Shown in pieces: positions 51,821-61,084 of a DNA stretch of 64,000 nt. Both the position numbers and the translations under genes were made by a program. The DNA comes from Myxococcales bacterium (GTDB taxonomy: Bacteria; Myxococcota_A; Polyangia; Polyangiales; Polyangiaceae), in NCBI GenBank assembly GCA_016212965.1, contig JACRDA010000280.1, forward strand, positions 1 to 64,000, given 5' to 3'. The first letter of the stretch is position 1; the number at the start of each line of letters is the position of its first letter. The notes beneath the pieces were generated by a model. The model was not told the origin of the DNA and did no database searches. It saw only the letters and a list, made by a program, of their open reading frames with translations.

Positions 51821-53290
51821 TCAGCGCCGCTGCAGGGTATCCTTGAAGCGCATGCGGATGCCCGAGGTCGTCTCGATGGTGTTCACCTGCTGGTTCGCGT
51901 CGACCACGTGGGGGACCACCTTGGCGTTGTGCAGGGCGCCGACGATGATCGGGCGGTCGGGATCGCCGTTGACGAAGCCGAGCACCACCTCGACCCCTGG
52001 CCGGAGCGGAAAGTGGATGCCGGCGCGCGGCCCCGCCGACGGCAGGGCCATGCGGATGGGCTTCGAGGCTTTGGCCTCGCCGAGCGGCGCCGTGTCGTAG
52101 AGGAACTTCACGGTGTAGCGCCCGAGCTCGTCGAGGCAGGCCGGATCCTCCGTCTTGCCGTGCTCGCGCGGCTCGACCACGCCGGTGAGCAGGCCCGGGA
52201 TGCGCGGTCGCGGCGTGCGCCGGGGCGGCCGGTACGGCTGCTCGGCCGGTACGGCCGTGAAGCGGTTGAGGTAGTGCGGCTCCACCGCCGAGCCGCCGGC
52301 CGACTGGACGAGCTCGTGGTCCACGGCAACCACGAGGAGCTTGCGGCCGTCGAGCTCCGGGTGGCCGTCGAGCTCGTAGCGGTGGCCCGCGCTCACGCGG
52401 CACACGTCGCTCTCGCCCCGGTACCTGCGCGCCAGGCACTCGCGCTCCTCGGCGCGGACCCGGGCGAGCTGCCGTCCGTCGTCGAGGCTGCGGAAGTGGC
52501 CGCCGTACTCGAACACGCCCCCGGCGAGGCCGAGCGCGCTCGTGTGCGAGCAGGTGAGCTCGAGATCCGGCTGGCGGTAGTCGTAGTCCATCACCCAGTA
52601 CTGCTCGGGCATGACCTCGGACTCGGCGCGGAGCGCGCGCACCTGCTCGGGCGCGTCGGCGCGCGCGCCGAGGCTCAGGCTCGGGCAGCCCTCGAAGGCC
52701 CCGAAGCCGACCGGGGCGTCGGTGAGCACGATGCGGTCGGTACCCTGGACGTGCTCGAAGAAGAAGCTGATGCCGAGGTGCTCGCACCAGCGGCACAGGA
52801 ACGCGAGATCGCTCTCGCCGAACTGCGTGACGAAGTCGCGCGCCGGGTAGCTCGCGAGCAGCGACGTGCGGTTCACGTCCGCGGCCTCGATCTCGACGGC
52901 GCGGAGCTTGTCGTAGAGGATGTCGGGCACGCTGCGGGCCTGGAAGATGTCCTGCGTCTCGACGAGCGCGAGGCGGGCGGCCCGCGGCACGAGGCGCACG
53001 CGGTAGCGCGTGTGCCCACCGGCGAAGTCGAAGTCCTCGTCGAGCGACCACACCATGCCGTGGACCGCGCGCTGTTCGAGCCCGCCGCGCACGAGGACGA
53101 GCCGCCCGAGGGCCCCGAGCACCGCGCTCCGCTCGAGGGGCGAGCCGCCGAGCGAGACGAGGTCGAGGTCGAAGTGGAAGAGCTCGCCGATGGCCTCGCG
53201 TCCGACGACGCGCGTCACCCGCAGGGCCTCGGTGTCGAGCTCGTCGGAGTCGAAGCGCGCCTCGAGGGCGTCGTTGCGATTCGTGGACAT
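51821..53290 (-). CDS. vgrG: VgrG spike protein, short form without needle
   Basis: The protein is 489 aa. The gp27-like base is complete (LFHFDLDLVSL, SYPARDFVTQFGESDLAFL, CRWCEHLGISFFFEHV), as is the OB-fold (GRYTVKFLYDTAPLGEA, GIHFPLRPGVEVVLGFVNGD, PDRPIIVGALHN). It stops at NTIETTSGIRMRFKDTLQRR, exactly where the beta-solenoid normally begins, about 215 residues shorter than the VgrG at 8928-11039. It is transcribed alone, divergent from the DUF2169-led cargo genes, 56 bp apart. The needle and tip may be supplied by other proteins of this cluster. Confidence 0.93.
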   Translation of the reverse strand: MSTNRNDALEARFDSDELDTEALRVTRVVGREAIGELFHFDLDLVSLGGSPLERSAVLGALGRLVLVRGGLEQRAVHGMVWSLDEDFDFAGGHTRYRVRLVPRAARLALVETQDIFQARSVPDILYDKLRAVEIEAADVNRTSLLASYPARDFVTQFGESDLAFLCRWCEHLGISFFFEHVQGTDRIVLTDAPVGFGAFEGCPSLSLGARADAPEQVRALRAESEVMPEQYWVMDYDYRQPDLELTCSHTSALGLAGGVFEYGGHFRSLDDGRQLARVRAEERECLARRYRGESDVCRVSAGHRYELDGHPELDGRKLLVVAVDHELVQSAGGSAVEPHYLNRFTAVPAEQPYRPPRRTPRPRIPGLLTGVVEPREHGKTEDPACLDELGRYTVKFLYDTAPLGEAKASKPIRMALPSAGPRAGIHFPLRPGVEVVLGFVNGDPDRPIIVGALHNAKVVPHVVDANQQVNTIETTSGIRMRFKDTLQRR

Positions 53291-53332
53291 CGTGGCACTA
53301 CATCGCCGCGATCGCTCGCTGTCAACGGATGC

Positions 53333-53338
53333 TACGAT
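53333..53338 (+). promoter_or_regulatory. -10 element TACGAT, leaderless spacing
   Basis: TACGAT is followed by eight bases and ATG 53347, inside the 56-bp region divergent from vgrG. Confidence 0.4.
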
Positions 53339-53346
53339 GCGCTCTT

Positions 53347-54921
53347 ATGTCCAAGGTCACGCCCGCGCGCGCCGCGGCGATCCATACGACGAGCGACGGA
53401 GGGCCCGCGGCGCACGCGTTCGCGTTCGCGTTCCCATGGCGCCAGCAGCGCGTCCTCAGTGTGTGCGTGGTGGTCAAGCTCGCGTACGCGCTCGGGGCGG
53501 ACGGGCAGCTCGCGCCGACCGCCGCGGCTCCGGTCGACCCCGCGGACCTCACGCCCTACCGCGAGGCGGTGGATCTCGTCTTCGCCGGGCCCGTCCGCGC
53601 CGGGGCCGGGAGCGCGCGGCTCGCGCTCCTGCGGGCGGACGCGGCGCTCGTCGACAAGCGGGTGCCGAGGACGGCGGGTCGCGAGGGTGCCGCCCTCGCG
53701 CCGCTCCCACCGCACGATCCGGCCCGCGCGGCGTGGCTGCGCGGCCAGCCGCCGCCCGCGCTCGCGAACGGCATCCTCGAGCTCGGCGCCGAGCTCGACC
53801 GGCGCTTCTTCCAGTCTGCGCCGCCCGATCAGCGCGTCGCCGAGCTCGCCGCCGGCGACCAGCTCCTGCTCGAGGGTTTGCACGCCGGCAGCGAGCGCGT
53901 GCTCGCGGACGTGCCGACCGTCGCACCTGTCGTCGTCGCGACCCTCGGGCAGGCGTCGCACACCGTGGCGATGCGCTGCGACGAGCTCCTGGTCGACGGC
54001 GCGCGCGAGCGCTGCGAGCTCACCTGGCGCGGCAGCTTCACGGTCCCGGACGTGCAGAGCCTGCCGCTGCTGCGCGTGCACGTGCGCGCGCCGACGGCCG
54101 CGACCACGAGGGACGCGCGCCCGGCTGCGAGCGTCGCGCCCAACGCCACCGTGGCGCTCGTCGACGGCGCGCCCGTGACCGCCCCGGCGCAGCAGCCCGC
54201 GTGGCTCGGGGGCGCGCGTCCCGCGGGCGGCGCCGGTGCGGCCGGAGGTCTTCCCGCGGCCCTGCTGCGCAAGCTGCAGAAGGCGCGCCCGGTGGAGCCC
54301 GCCATCGCGTCGAAGCCCGCGCCCGCCGCCGCACCCGCGCAGGGCCCCGGGAGCGGCACGGCGTTCTTCGTGGCCGGCTCCGGCCCGGCGCCGCTGCCGT
54401 TCGCCGAAGCGCCCGCGGGCAAGAAGGCCCGCTTCGACGGGACGATGGCCATCGATGGCGACCAGCCGAGCGCGGCGACGACGCCCTTCGCGCCGACTCC
54501 GGTCGCGCGCGAGCGTGCGACGGAGCCGGCGAAAAAGCCGGCGCTCCCCGGCGCGCCCTGGGCCGGGCCGGGCGGGGCGTTGCCGGTGGTCCCCCCGGCC
54601 GAGTCGGGTCTCGACATCACGGTGGGCCTCGGCTCCGGCATCGCGTCGCCCGCGGCCGTGAAGAGCCCGGCCGCGCGCCCGCCCGAGCCGACCCCGACCC
54701 CGACGCCCGAGCCCGTGCCCGCTGCCCGCGCGTCGGAGCCGGGCCGCGCCTCGGAGCCCGAGCGCCCCCCCGAGCCGAAGCCACCGGCGCGCGCCTCCGA
54801 CCCCGGGGCGTCGCCGTGGCGCGAGGACACCGCGGCGGCGCCGCCAGCGCCCGAGGTGAAGGCGCCGCCGCGCGTGCGGCCCGACGTGAAGAGCGCCCTC
54901 CGGAAGAAGTTCGGTCGCTGA
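53347..54921 (+). CDS. DUF2169 protein with long Pro/Ala linker
   Basis: The protein is 524 aa from ATG 53347. The DUF2169 domain fills ~1-265 (FAFPWRQQRVLSVCVVVKLAYAL; FFQSAPPDQRV; GDQLLLEGLHAG; SHTVAMRCDELLVDG). The remaining ~260 residues are Pro/Ala-rich and predicted disordered, containing LPF and TPF motifs (APLPFAEAP, TTPFAPTP) of the same type as in the proteins at 1-795 and 8030-8905. The basic C-terminus reads DVKSALRKKFGR. As first gene of cargo cluster 2 it is probably an adaptor for the spike or the DUF4150-protease. No TM or signal peptide. Confidence 0.82.
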   Translation: MSKVTPARAAAIHTTSDGGPAAHAFAFAFPWRQQRVLSVCVVVKLAYALGADGQLAPTAAAPVDPADLTPYREAVDLVFAGPVRAGAGSARLALLRADAALVDKRVPRTAGREGAALAPLPPHDPARAAWLRGQPPPALANGILELGAELDRRFFQSAPPDQRVAELAAGDQLLLEGLHAGSERVLADVPTVAPVVVATLGQASHTVAMRCDELLVDGARERCELTWRGSFTVPDVQSLPLLRVHVRAPTAATTRDARPAASVAPNATVALVDGAPVTAPAQQPAWLGGARPAGGAGAAGGLPAALLRKLQKARPVEPAIASKPAPAAAPAQGPGSGTAFFVAGSGPAPLPFAEAPAGKKARFDGTMAIDGDQPSAATTPFAPTPVARERATEPAKKPALPGAPWAGPGGALPVVPPAESGLDITVGLGSGIASPAAVKSPAARPPEPTPTPTPEPVPAARASEPGRASEPERPPEPKPPARASDPGASPWREDTAAAPPAPEVKAPPRVRPDVKSALRKKFGR

Positions 54922-54995
54922 AGCGCGCCCGCACGCCCGCGCGCCCGGGAGGCGTAGGCAGCGCGCGGGCGTGCGTGATACCTTGCTCGCTTCCC

Positions 54996-56306
54996 ATGCC
55001 CGACGACAACGCCTCGCAGGCCGCCAAGGTACCGGGGCACGAGCACCGGCCCACGGTGGAAGAGAAGTTCTGGGAGATCGAGGTCGACTACCCGAACGAC
55101 CAGACCTACCCGACCAAGGGCAACTCGACGCGCATCTACAGCTACCTGCGCCTCGGCACCGCCAACCCGTTCGACAGGACCGCGACGGCGCGCGGCGACG
55201 ATCTCGCCTCGCTCGTGACGGAGTTCGTCGACGACACCCGCAACCGCGGCACGGGAGCCCAGGCGCCGCTCACGGCGGCCGAGCGCCAGAGCGAGAGCGC
55301 GCTCCTGCACCACAAGGGCGGCTGGCGCGATCACTCCGACGGCAACCGCGTGAGCACGACGCGCGGCGACAGCGTGGAGGTGATCCGCGGCAACTACCGC
55401 CGGCTCGTGCTCGGCCGGCAGAGCGACGCCTGCGACGGCGCGCTCTTCGACGCGAGCGGCGGCCTCATCCAGGACGGCGACATCGCCCCGGGGTCGGTGA
55501 CCGAGATCCGCTGGGTGCAGGACACCTACGGCGGGACCTGGCGCGTCATCGAGGAAGCCACGAAGGGCGACACCGTCACGCGCTACCACGGCGACGTCGA
55601 CGAGATCTTCTACGGCAACAAGATCACGACGACCGTCGGCAGCGAGACGCCGACCGCGGCCATCCCCGCGGGCAGTGCCGTCCCGCGGACGGCGAAGGAC
55701 GCCGCCGAGACGCTCGGGCGCGAGGCCTGGGTCGACGAGGGCACGACGGAGGCGACGGTCAAGCGCGCCAACCCGACCATCGTCGAGCGGACGTGGGCCG
55801 AGAAGGTCGAGTCGTACACCGGTTCGAGCAAGCTGCGAGTCCCGAGCATCGCCGAGGAGATCTGGGCCGCGAAGAAGAGCGAGCTCGTCGACTGCTCGGG
55901 CGAGGTCACGAGCGAGACGCGCGCGGGCAGCTCGACCGAGACGGTCACCATCCAGGGCTGGCTCAAGTCGAAGAACACGGCCGACGTCGTCGACGAGGTG
56001 GTCGACGCCAAGAGCGTCGCGCGCAGCGCCACCTACGCGCCGCAGGTGGCGGAGTTCTCGGCGAGCGCCAACCGCACGAGCCTCACCATCTCGGCCTTCC
56101 ACGAGGAGCTGACCATCGGCGTGTTCGCGGAGATCTTCCTCGGCGCCAAGCTCAGCATGATCGCCGGCGGAGAGGTCGACATCACGCTCGGCGCGAAGAA
56201 GGAGATCAACGGCCTCGGCGAGCTCAAGACCTCGCTCACCGAGCTCCGGACGACGCTCAACGGCGCCTGGACCAGCCTGCAGTTGAAGCTCGGCATCGGC
56301 ATCTGA
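54996..56306 (+). CDS. Solenoid-like spike component (candidate separate VgrG trunk)
   Basis: The protein is 436 aa with no named family. After an acidic ~25-residue start, the sequence is a series of short polar beta repeats (TTRGDSVEVIRGNYRRLVLG; GDTVTRYHGDVDEIFYGNKI; TIVERTWAEKVESY; GEVTSETRAGSSTETVTIQG), like the G-D/x-V repeats that build VgrG needles. The last ~90 residues include a membrane-like GVFAEIFLGAKLSMIAGGEV and an amphipathic helix. It lies between two DUF2169 genes in a cluster whose VgrG lacks the needle. I infer a spike extension or cargo. Confidence 0.6.
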   Translation: MPDDNASQAAKVPGHEHRPTVEEKFWEIEVDYPNDQTYPTKGNSTRIYSYLRLGTANPFDRTATARGDDLASLVTEFVDDTRNRGTGAQAPLTAAERQSESALLHHKGGWRDHSDGNRVSTTRGDSVEVIRGNYRRLVLGRQSDACDGALFDASGGLIQDGDIAPGSVTEIRWVQDTYGGTWRVIEEATKGDTVTRYHGDVDEIFYGNKITTTVGSETPTAAIPAGSAVPRTAKDAAETLGREAWVDEGTTEATVKRANPTIVERTWAEKVESYTGSSKLRVPSIAEEIWAAKKSELVDCSGEVTSETRAGSSTETVTIQGWLKSKNTADVVDEVVDAKSVARSATYAPQVAEFSASANRTSLTISAFHEELTIGVFAEIFLGAKLSMIAGGEVDITLGAKKEINGLGELKTSLTELRTTLNGAWTSLQLKLGIGI

Positions 56307-56327
56307 GCCGCGCGCGCTCGTCCCCCG

Positions 56328-58727
56328 ATGCTCACGAAGAACCTCACGCCGTTTCCCCTCGGCCTGAAGGCGGGCTCGCGCAACCCGCCCGCGCCCGAGA
56401 TGACCCTGGTGGTCAAGGGCACGTTCGCGCTCCGCCCGGGTGAGCCGCTCGCGCCGCTCGCCGAGCAGCCGTACCTCACGGCCGAGGGCTTCGCCGAGGA
56501 CGACGACGAGCGCGCGGGCGAGTGCCTGTACCCGGGCGACTTCGCCGACTGGAAGCCGACGGCCGAGGTCATGCTGCGCGGGACCTGCTACGCACCCGGC
56601 GGCCGGCCCGTCGACGCATGCGAGGCGCGCCTGTCGGTCGGCAAGTGGTCGAAGGCTCTGCGCGTCCTCGGCCGGCGCGTGTGGCGGCCGCGCGCCCTCG
56701 GCGAGGAGCTGAGCGAGCCCGCGCCCTTCGTGAAGATGGCGCTCGACTTCGCCCACGCCTTCGGCGGCCCGGAGCACCCCGCCAACCCCGTCGGCAAGGG
56801 CTTCGGCACGCCCGAGGGGCCGAACCTCGAGCGCGCGGGCGAGCCGGTGAAGAGCCCGCGCGAGCTCCACACGCCGGCCTGCTTCGGGCCCGTCTCGCCC
56901 CAGTGGCCGGTGCGGCGCGCGCGCCTCGGGAGCGACTACGGCGAGACCTACCGGCGCACGCGCGCGCCCTTCTACGCCTCGGACTTCGACCCGCGCTGGT
57001 TCTCGGCCGCGCCGCCCGACCAGCAGCTGCGCGGCTACCTGCGCGGCGACGAGGAGGTGGCGCTCCACAACCTCCACCCGACGGCACGCGAGTGGCGTGT
57101 CACCCTGCCGGGTCTGCGGCTCGTCGCCTTCGTCAAGGACGACACCGGGCGCTTCCGCAGCGTGAAGATGTGCCTCGACACCTTGTGGCTCGAGCCCGAC
57201 GCGGGCCTGCTCGCGCTCCAGTGGCGCGGGGTCGACCGGGTGCGGGAGCTCGATCTGTCCGACGTCACGACGGTGCTCGTCGCCTCCGAGCCCCTCGCCG
57301 AGCCGCCGCTCCCCGAGGAGCACTACCGCGCGGAGCTCGAGGGCTTCGAGCGCGATCCGGTGGGCCTCGCCGCGAAGCTGCGCACCGAGCGCGTCGCGCG
57401 TGCCGAGCAGCGCGGCGGAGCGGCGGCGCCACCGTCCGAGGCCCTGCGCGCGGCCGTGCGCGCCAAGGTGCGGGCCGTGATGGGCGACGGGCCCGCGCCG
57501 GCGCACGACGCAGCCGAGCGCGAGATGGTGGAGCTGCTCGTGCAGGAGCTCGCGGGGCGGGGCCCCGAAGAGGAGGTCCTGAAGGGGCTCGCGCGCGAGG
57601 ACGACGCGCCACCCGTGCCCATGCCTCGCAAGCCCGGCGCCATGCCGAGCCTCGGCCTGCGCAAGGTCGTGCGCCGGAAGCTCGCGGAGCTCGACCGGAG
57701 CCGGGCAGAGCTCGAGGCCGGCGACACCGAGCGCGCGGCCGGGCTCGCGGCGGTCGAGGCGAAGCTCCGCGAGGCGCCCTTCGGCAACGTCGACGCCGGG
57801 TACTCCTTCCCGCGACCGCTCACGACCGACGCGCCGGGGCCGGGCGTGGACCTGACCGATCGCGACCTCACGGGCGCCGATCTGCGCGGCCGCGATCTGC
57901 GCGGCGCCATCCTCGACGGCGCGGTGCTCAGCCGCGCGGACCTCTGCGGCGCAGACCTCGAGGGGGCCAGCCTGCGCGATGCCGTGCTGTTCCGCGCGGA
58001 CCTCTCGGACGCCAACCTGACGGGGGCCGACCTCGGCCGCGCCAACGCCACCCGCGCGCGCCTCGCGGGCGCGACGCTCGAGCGCGCCGTGCTCGAGCAC
58101 GCCTGCGTCGAGGGTGCCGTCCTGACGGACGCGAGGCTCGGCGGCGCGCAGGGCGAGTACGCCGCCTTCGCCAGGGCCGATCTGACCGGCGCCAAGCTGC
58201 GCGGCGCGAGCCTGCCACACGCCGACTTCACGGGCGCCGTCCTCGAGCGCGCCGACCTCGCCCAGGCCTCGCTCGGTCGGGCCTGCTTCGACGGGTGCCG
58301 CGCCCCCGGCGTCGACCTGCGCGACGCCGACGCCCCGGGCGCACGCTTCGAGCGCGCCGAGCTCGCGGGCGCGCGCGCGGGCGGCCTCTCGGCCCCGGGC
58401 GCCTACTTCCACGGCGCCAAGCTCGACGGCGCGGACCTCGCCCTCGCCAGGCTGCGCGGCGCCCACCTCACCCTGGCGAGCCTCGTCGGAAGCTCGCTCT
58501 ACGGGGCCGATCTGCGCGACGCGCGCCTCTACCGCTGCCGCCTCGAACGGGCCGACCTCGTGCGCGCCAACCTCTTCGGGGCCGACCTCTGCCGGGCCGA
58601 CGCGCGGCGCGCGCGGCTCGAGGGCGCGAGCCTGTACGAGGCGAAGCTCCTCGGCACCAACCTCGACGGCGCCGACTTCACCGAGGCCGTGCTGATCCGC
58701 GCCGTGCGCGACGAGGGCATCACGTGA
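56328..58727 (+). CDS. DUF2169-pentapeptide repeat fusion
   Basis: The protein is 799 aa. Residues ~1-330 are DUF2169 (MTLVVKGTFALRPGE; VMLRGTCYAPGGRPVDACEA; DFAHAFGGPEHPANPVGKGF). A helical linker (~335-500) follows, then about 60 pentapeptide units A(D/N)LxX to the end (e.g. LTGADLRGRDLRGAILDGA), forming a right-handed quadrilateral solenoid. DUF2169-pentapeptide fusions are known from T6SS cargo loci and may form elongated adaptors. It is 21 bp after the solenoid gene; its stop overlaps the next start (GTGA). Confidence 0.88.
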   Translation: MLTKNLTPFPLGLKAGSRNPPAPEMTLVVKGTFALRPGEPLAPLAEQPYLTAEGFAEDDDERAGECLYPGDFADWKPTAEVMLRGTCYAPGGRPVDACEARLSVGKWSKALRVLGRRVWRPRALGEELSEPAPFVKMALDFAHAFGGPEHPANPVGKGFGTPEGPNLERAGEPVKSPRELHTPACFGPVSPQWPVRRARLGSDYGETYRRTRAPFYASDFDPRWFSAAPPDQQLRGYLRGDEEVALHNLHPTAREWRVTLPGLRLVAFVKDDTGRFRSVKMCLDTLWLEPDAGLLALQWRGVDRVRELDLSDVTTVLVASEPLAEPPLPEEHYRAELEGFERDPVGLAAKLRTERVARAEQRGGAAAPPSEALRAAVRAKVRAVMGDGPAPAHDAAEREMVELLVQELAGRGPEEEVLKGLAREDDAPPVPMPRKPGAMPSLGLRKVVRRKLAELDRSRAELEAGDTERAAGLAAVEAKLREAPFGNVDAGYSFPRPLTTDAPGPGVDLTDRDLTGADLRGRDLRGAILDGAVLSRADLCGADLEGASLRDAVLFRADLSDANLTGADLGRANATRARLAGATLERAVLEHACVEGAVLTDARLGGAQGEYAAFARADLTGAKLRGASLPHADFTGAVLERADLAQASLGRACFDGCRAPGVDLRDADAPGARFERAELAGARAGGLSAPGAYFHGAKLDGADLALARLRGAHLTLASLVGSSLYGADLRDARLYRCRLERADLVRANLFGADLCRADARRARLEGASLYEAKLLGTNLDGADFTEAVLIRAVRDEGIT

Positions 58728-60463
58728 GCGAGGTCGACGCCTTCGTCGCGCGCGTCGCCGCCGGGGAGAGCTTCGCCGGCGCCACCCTGCACGCCCTCGA
58801 TCTGCGCGGCCGCACCCTCGACGGCGCGCGCCTCGCCGACGCGCGCCTCGTCGAGCTCGATCTGTCCCTGGCGAGCCTCCGCGGCGCCGACCTCGCCGGG
58901 GCGTCGCTCGTCGCCTGCGTGCTCGGCGGCGCCGATCTCGGCGGGGCAAGCCTCGAGCGCGCCGAGCTCTCCGGCTGCGACCTCCGCCAGGCACGCCTCC
59001 CGGGCGCGCGCCTCGCCGGGGCGCGGCTGTCGCGCTGCGACCTCACGGAGGCCGACCTGTCGCAGGCCGTCCTCGCCGGGGCCGTCGTGCACGAGTGCCG
59101 CCTCGCGAAGGCGCGGCTCGCGGAGGCCGACTGCCGCCAGAGCGTCCTGGGGGGCGTCGATCTCCGGGGCGCCGACCTCGCGGGCGCGGCGCTCGTCGAG
59201 ACGGTGCTCACGGGCGCCGACCTCTCGGACGCGTCGCTCCGCCGGGCCCGGCTCGAGCGCACGGTGCTCCGCGGGGCCAAGCTCCGGCGCGCCGATCTCG
59301 GCGACGCCACGCTCGAGTCGGTGCTGCTCGATCGCGCGGATCTGCGCGACGCGCGCCTGCCCGCGAGCCTCGTGGGCGTCTTCTTCGACGGCGCGCTGCT
59401 GTCGCGCCTCGACGTGCCGCCCACCCCCGACGGACCGGGCTCGGCCGAGGATCCCGGCCCCGAGCGCGCCGTGCTCGCGGGCGCCGACTTGCGCCACGCG
59501 TCGTTCACGGGCGTGTGCCTGCGCGGCGCCGATCTGCGCGGCGCGCGGCTCGGGCTCGCCAACCTCGGCGGCTGCGATCTCGAGGGCGCCGAGCTCGCGG
59601 GGGCCGATCTACGGCGCACCATCTTCAGCAAGGCCCGCCTCCGCGGCGTGGATCTGACGGGGCAGGACCTCGAGCTCACGCTGCTCGACGAGGCCGATCT
59701 CGGCGACGCGAAGCTCGTGGCCGCGCGCCTCGTGCTCACGAACCTCGACCGGGCGAACCTCGCGGGCGCCGACCTCGGCACCGCCTTCCTCTGGGGCGCC
59801 TCGCTCGCGGGCGTGCCGCTCGACGCGGTGCGGCTCGACCGGACGACCTTCAAGGGGGTCGTCTTCGACGGCAGCGATCTGCGGGCGCTCCGCCTCCGGG
59901 GGCTCGAATTCCCGCGCTGCTCCTTCGAGGGCGCGAACCTCGCCGGCATGGTGCTCGACGGCTGCGACTTCACGGGCTCCGACTTCGCCAAGGCGGATCT
60001 GCGCAAGACCGTCTTCCAGGCGTGCGTGCTCGACCGCGCGAGCTTTCGCGAGGCGGAGCTCGAGGAGGCCAACCTCGGCGGCGCCCGAGGCAAGGGCGCG
60101 TTCTTCGGCGGCGCCCGGGCGCGACGCGCGATCTTCGCGAAGGCCGCCCTGCGCTACGCCACCTTCAGCGAGGCCGACGTGTCGCAGGCGAGCTTCGTCG
60201 CCTGCGATCTGCGCGAGAGCCTGTTCGTCGGGGCGCGCGCGGGGGCGGCGCGCTTCCTCGGGGCGCGGCTCGACTACGCGGATCTGTCGCACGCCGACGT
60301 GAGCGGCGCGGACTTCAGCGGGGCCGATCTCTTCACCGCCAACCTGCACGAGGCGCGCGACGACGGCGCCACGTGGACCGGGACCAAGCTCGAGGCCGTG
60401 CGGCGCACCGACCCCGCGCGCCGGCGAGCGGAGCAGTGGGTCGCGCCGCCGAAGCGGCGCTGA
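58724..60463 (+). CDS. Pentapeptide-repeat protein
   Basis: The protein is 579 aa from GTG 58724, overlapping the upstream stop (GTGA). Almost the entire length is pentapeptide repeats (ADLxG-type; ~110 units), interrupted by one break at ~215-245 (RLDVPPTPDGPGSAEDPGPE). This predicts two stacked solenoids of about 25 coils in total. The final residues are basic (RRRAEQWVAPPKRR). Together with the previous gene it would make a long rod, a plausible scaffold for the spike or cargo. DNA mimicry, as in Qnr proteins, is a less likely alternative. Confidence 0.88.
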   Translation: MSEVDAFVARVAAGESFAGATLHALDLRGRTLDGARLADARLVELDLSLASLRGADLAGASLVACVLGGADLGGASLERAELSGCDLRQARLPGARLAGARLSRCDLTEADLSQAVLAGAVVHECRLAKARLAEADCRQSVLGGVDLRGADLAGAALVETVLTGADLSDASLRRARLERTVLRGAKLRRADLGDATLESVLLDRADLRDARLPASLVGVFFDGALLSRLDVPPTPDGPGSAEDPGPERAVLAGADLRHASFTGVCLRGADLRGARLGLANLGGCDLEGAELAGADLRRTIFSKARLRGVDLTGQDLELTLLDEADLGDAKLVAARLVLTNLDRANLAGADLGTAFLWGASLAGVPLDAVRLDRTTFKGVVFDGSDLRALRLRGLEFPRCSFEGANLAGMVLDGCDFTGSDFAKADLRKTVFQACVLDRASFREAELEEANLGGARGKGAFFGGARARRAIFAKAALRYATFSEADVSQASFVACDLRESLFVGARAGAARFLGARLDYADLSHADVSGADFSGADLFTANLHEARDDGATWTGTKLEAVRRTDPARRRAEQWVAPPKRR

Positions 60464-60490
60464 GCGAGACCGGACGAGAGGAGCGAGGAC

Positions 60491-61078
60491 ATGTCGAAGC
60501 TGGCGAGGATCCGCAACCATCGCACCGAGTCGCGCGCGGCCGAGGCGCGCCCCGAGCTCGCCTCCGCGCCGTCGGCCCCGGCGCTCGGCCCGGCCGAGGT
60601 CGTGGCGGTCGGGCCGGGGCGCGTCGAAGTGGCGCTGCCGGGCGGCGTGCGCGCGACCGCGCGCCTGGCGCTCGCCTACCTCTACGAGCCCGCGGTCGGG
60701 GACGAGGTGCTCGTCATCGGCCATACGGCCGGCCACTACGTCATCGGGGTACTGCGCGGGCGGGGGCGCGCCGTCCTCGAGGTGCCGGGCGATCTCGACG
60801 TGCACGCCGTGGGCGGGACGCTGCGCCTGCGCGGCGACCGCGGCGTGTGCCTCGAAGGGCGCGAGGTGGAGGTGCGGGCGAGCAAGCTCGAGCTCGTCGC
60901 CGCGGCCGTGACCGAGACCTTCACGTCGCTGCGCCAGCGCGTGAGCGAGCTCTGGAGCGTGCGCGCCGGCCAGACGCACACCGTCGTCGACGGCTCGAGC
61001 TACACCCAGGCGAAGAGCGCCGCCATCCTCAGCGAGGAGCGCGTGACCATCAACGGCAAGGCCATTCACCTCGGCTGA
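60491..61078 (+). CDS. DUF3540 protein (spike-accessory type)
   Basis: The protein is 195 aa with GAGG upstream of the ATG. It has an OB-like middle (PAVGDEVLVIGHTAGHYVIGVL), a beta-prism segment (LDVHAVGGTLRLRGDRGVCL), a helical SLRQRVSELWSV, and the ending RVTINGKAIHLG. DUF3540 genes accompany VgrG and DUF4150 genes. The terminal I-H-L-G parallels the tip-binding end of VgrG (INLNS) and of the 11066-11656 protein (IHLN). It probably provides the docking end for the DUF4150 protease encoded six bases downstream. Confidence 0.8.
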   Translation: MSKLARIRNHRTESRAAEARPELASAPSAPALGPAEVVAVGPGRVEVALPGGVRATARLALAYLYEPAVGDEVLVIGHTAGHYVIGVLRGRGRAVLEVPGDLDVHAVGGTLRLRGDRGVCLEGREVEVRASKLELVAAAVTETFTSLRQRVSELWSVRAGQTHTVVDGSSYTQAKSAAILSEERVTINGKAIHLG

Positions 61079-61084
61079 GGCACC

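Noticed and set aside
53829-58994. A 1721-codon open frame on the minus strand
   Set aside because: It is antisense to four well-supported genes (DUF2169, solenoid, pentapeptide). Its translation is Arg/Glu/Ala-rich shadow from the high-GC third position, with no start signal or domain.
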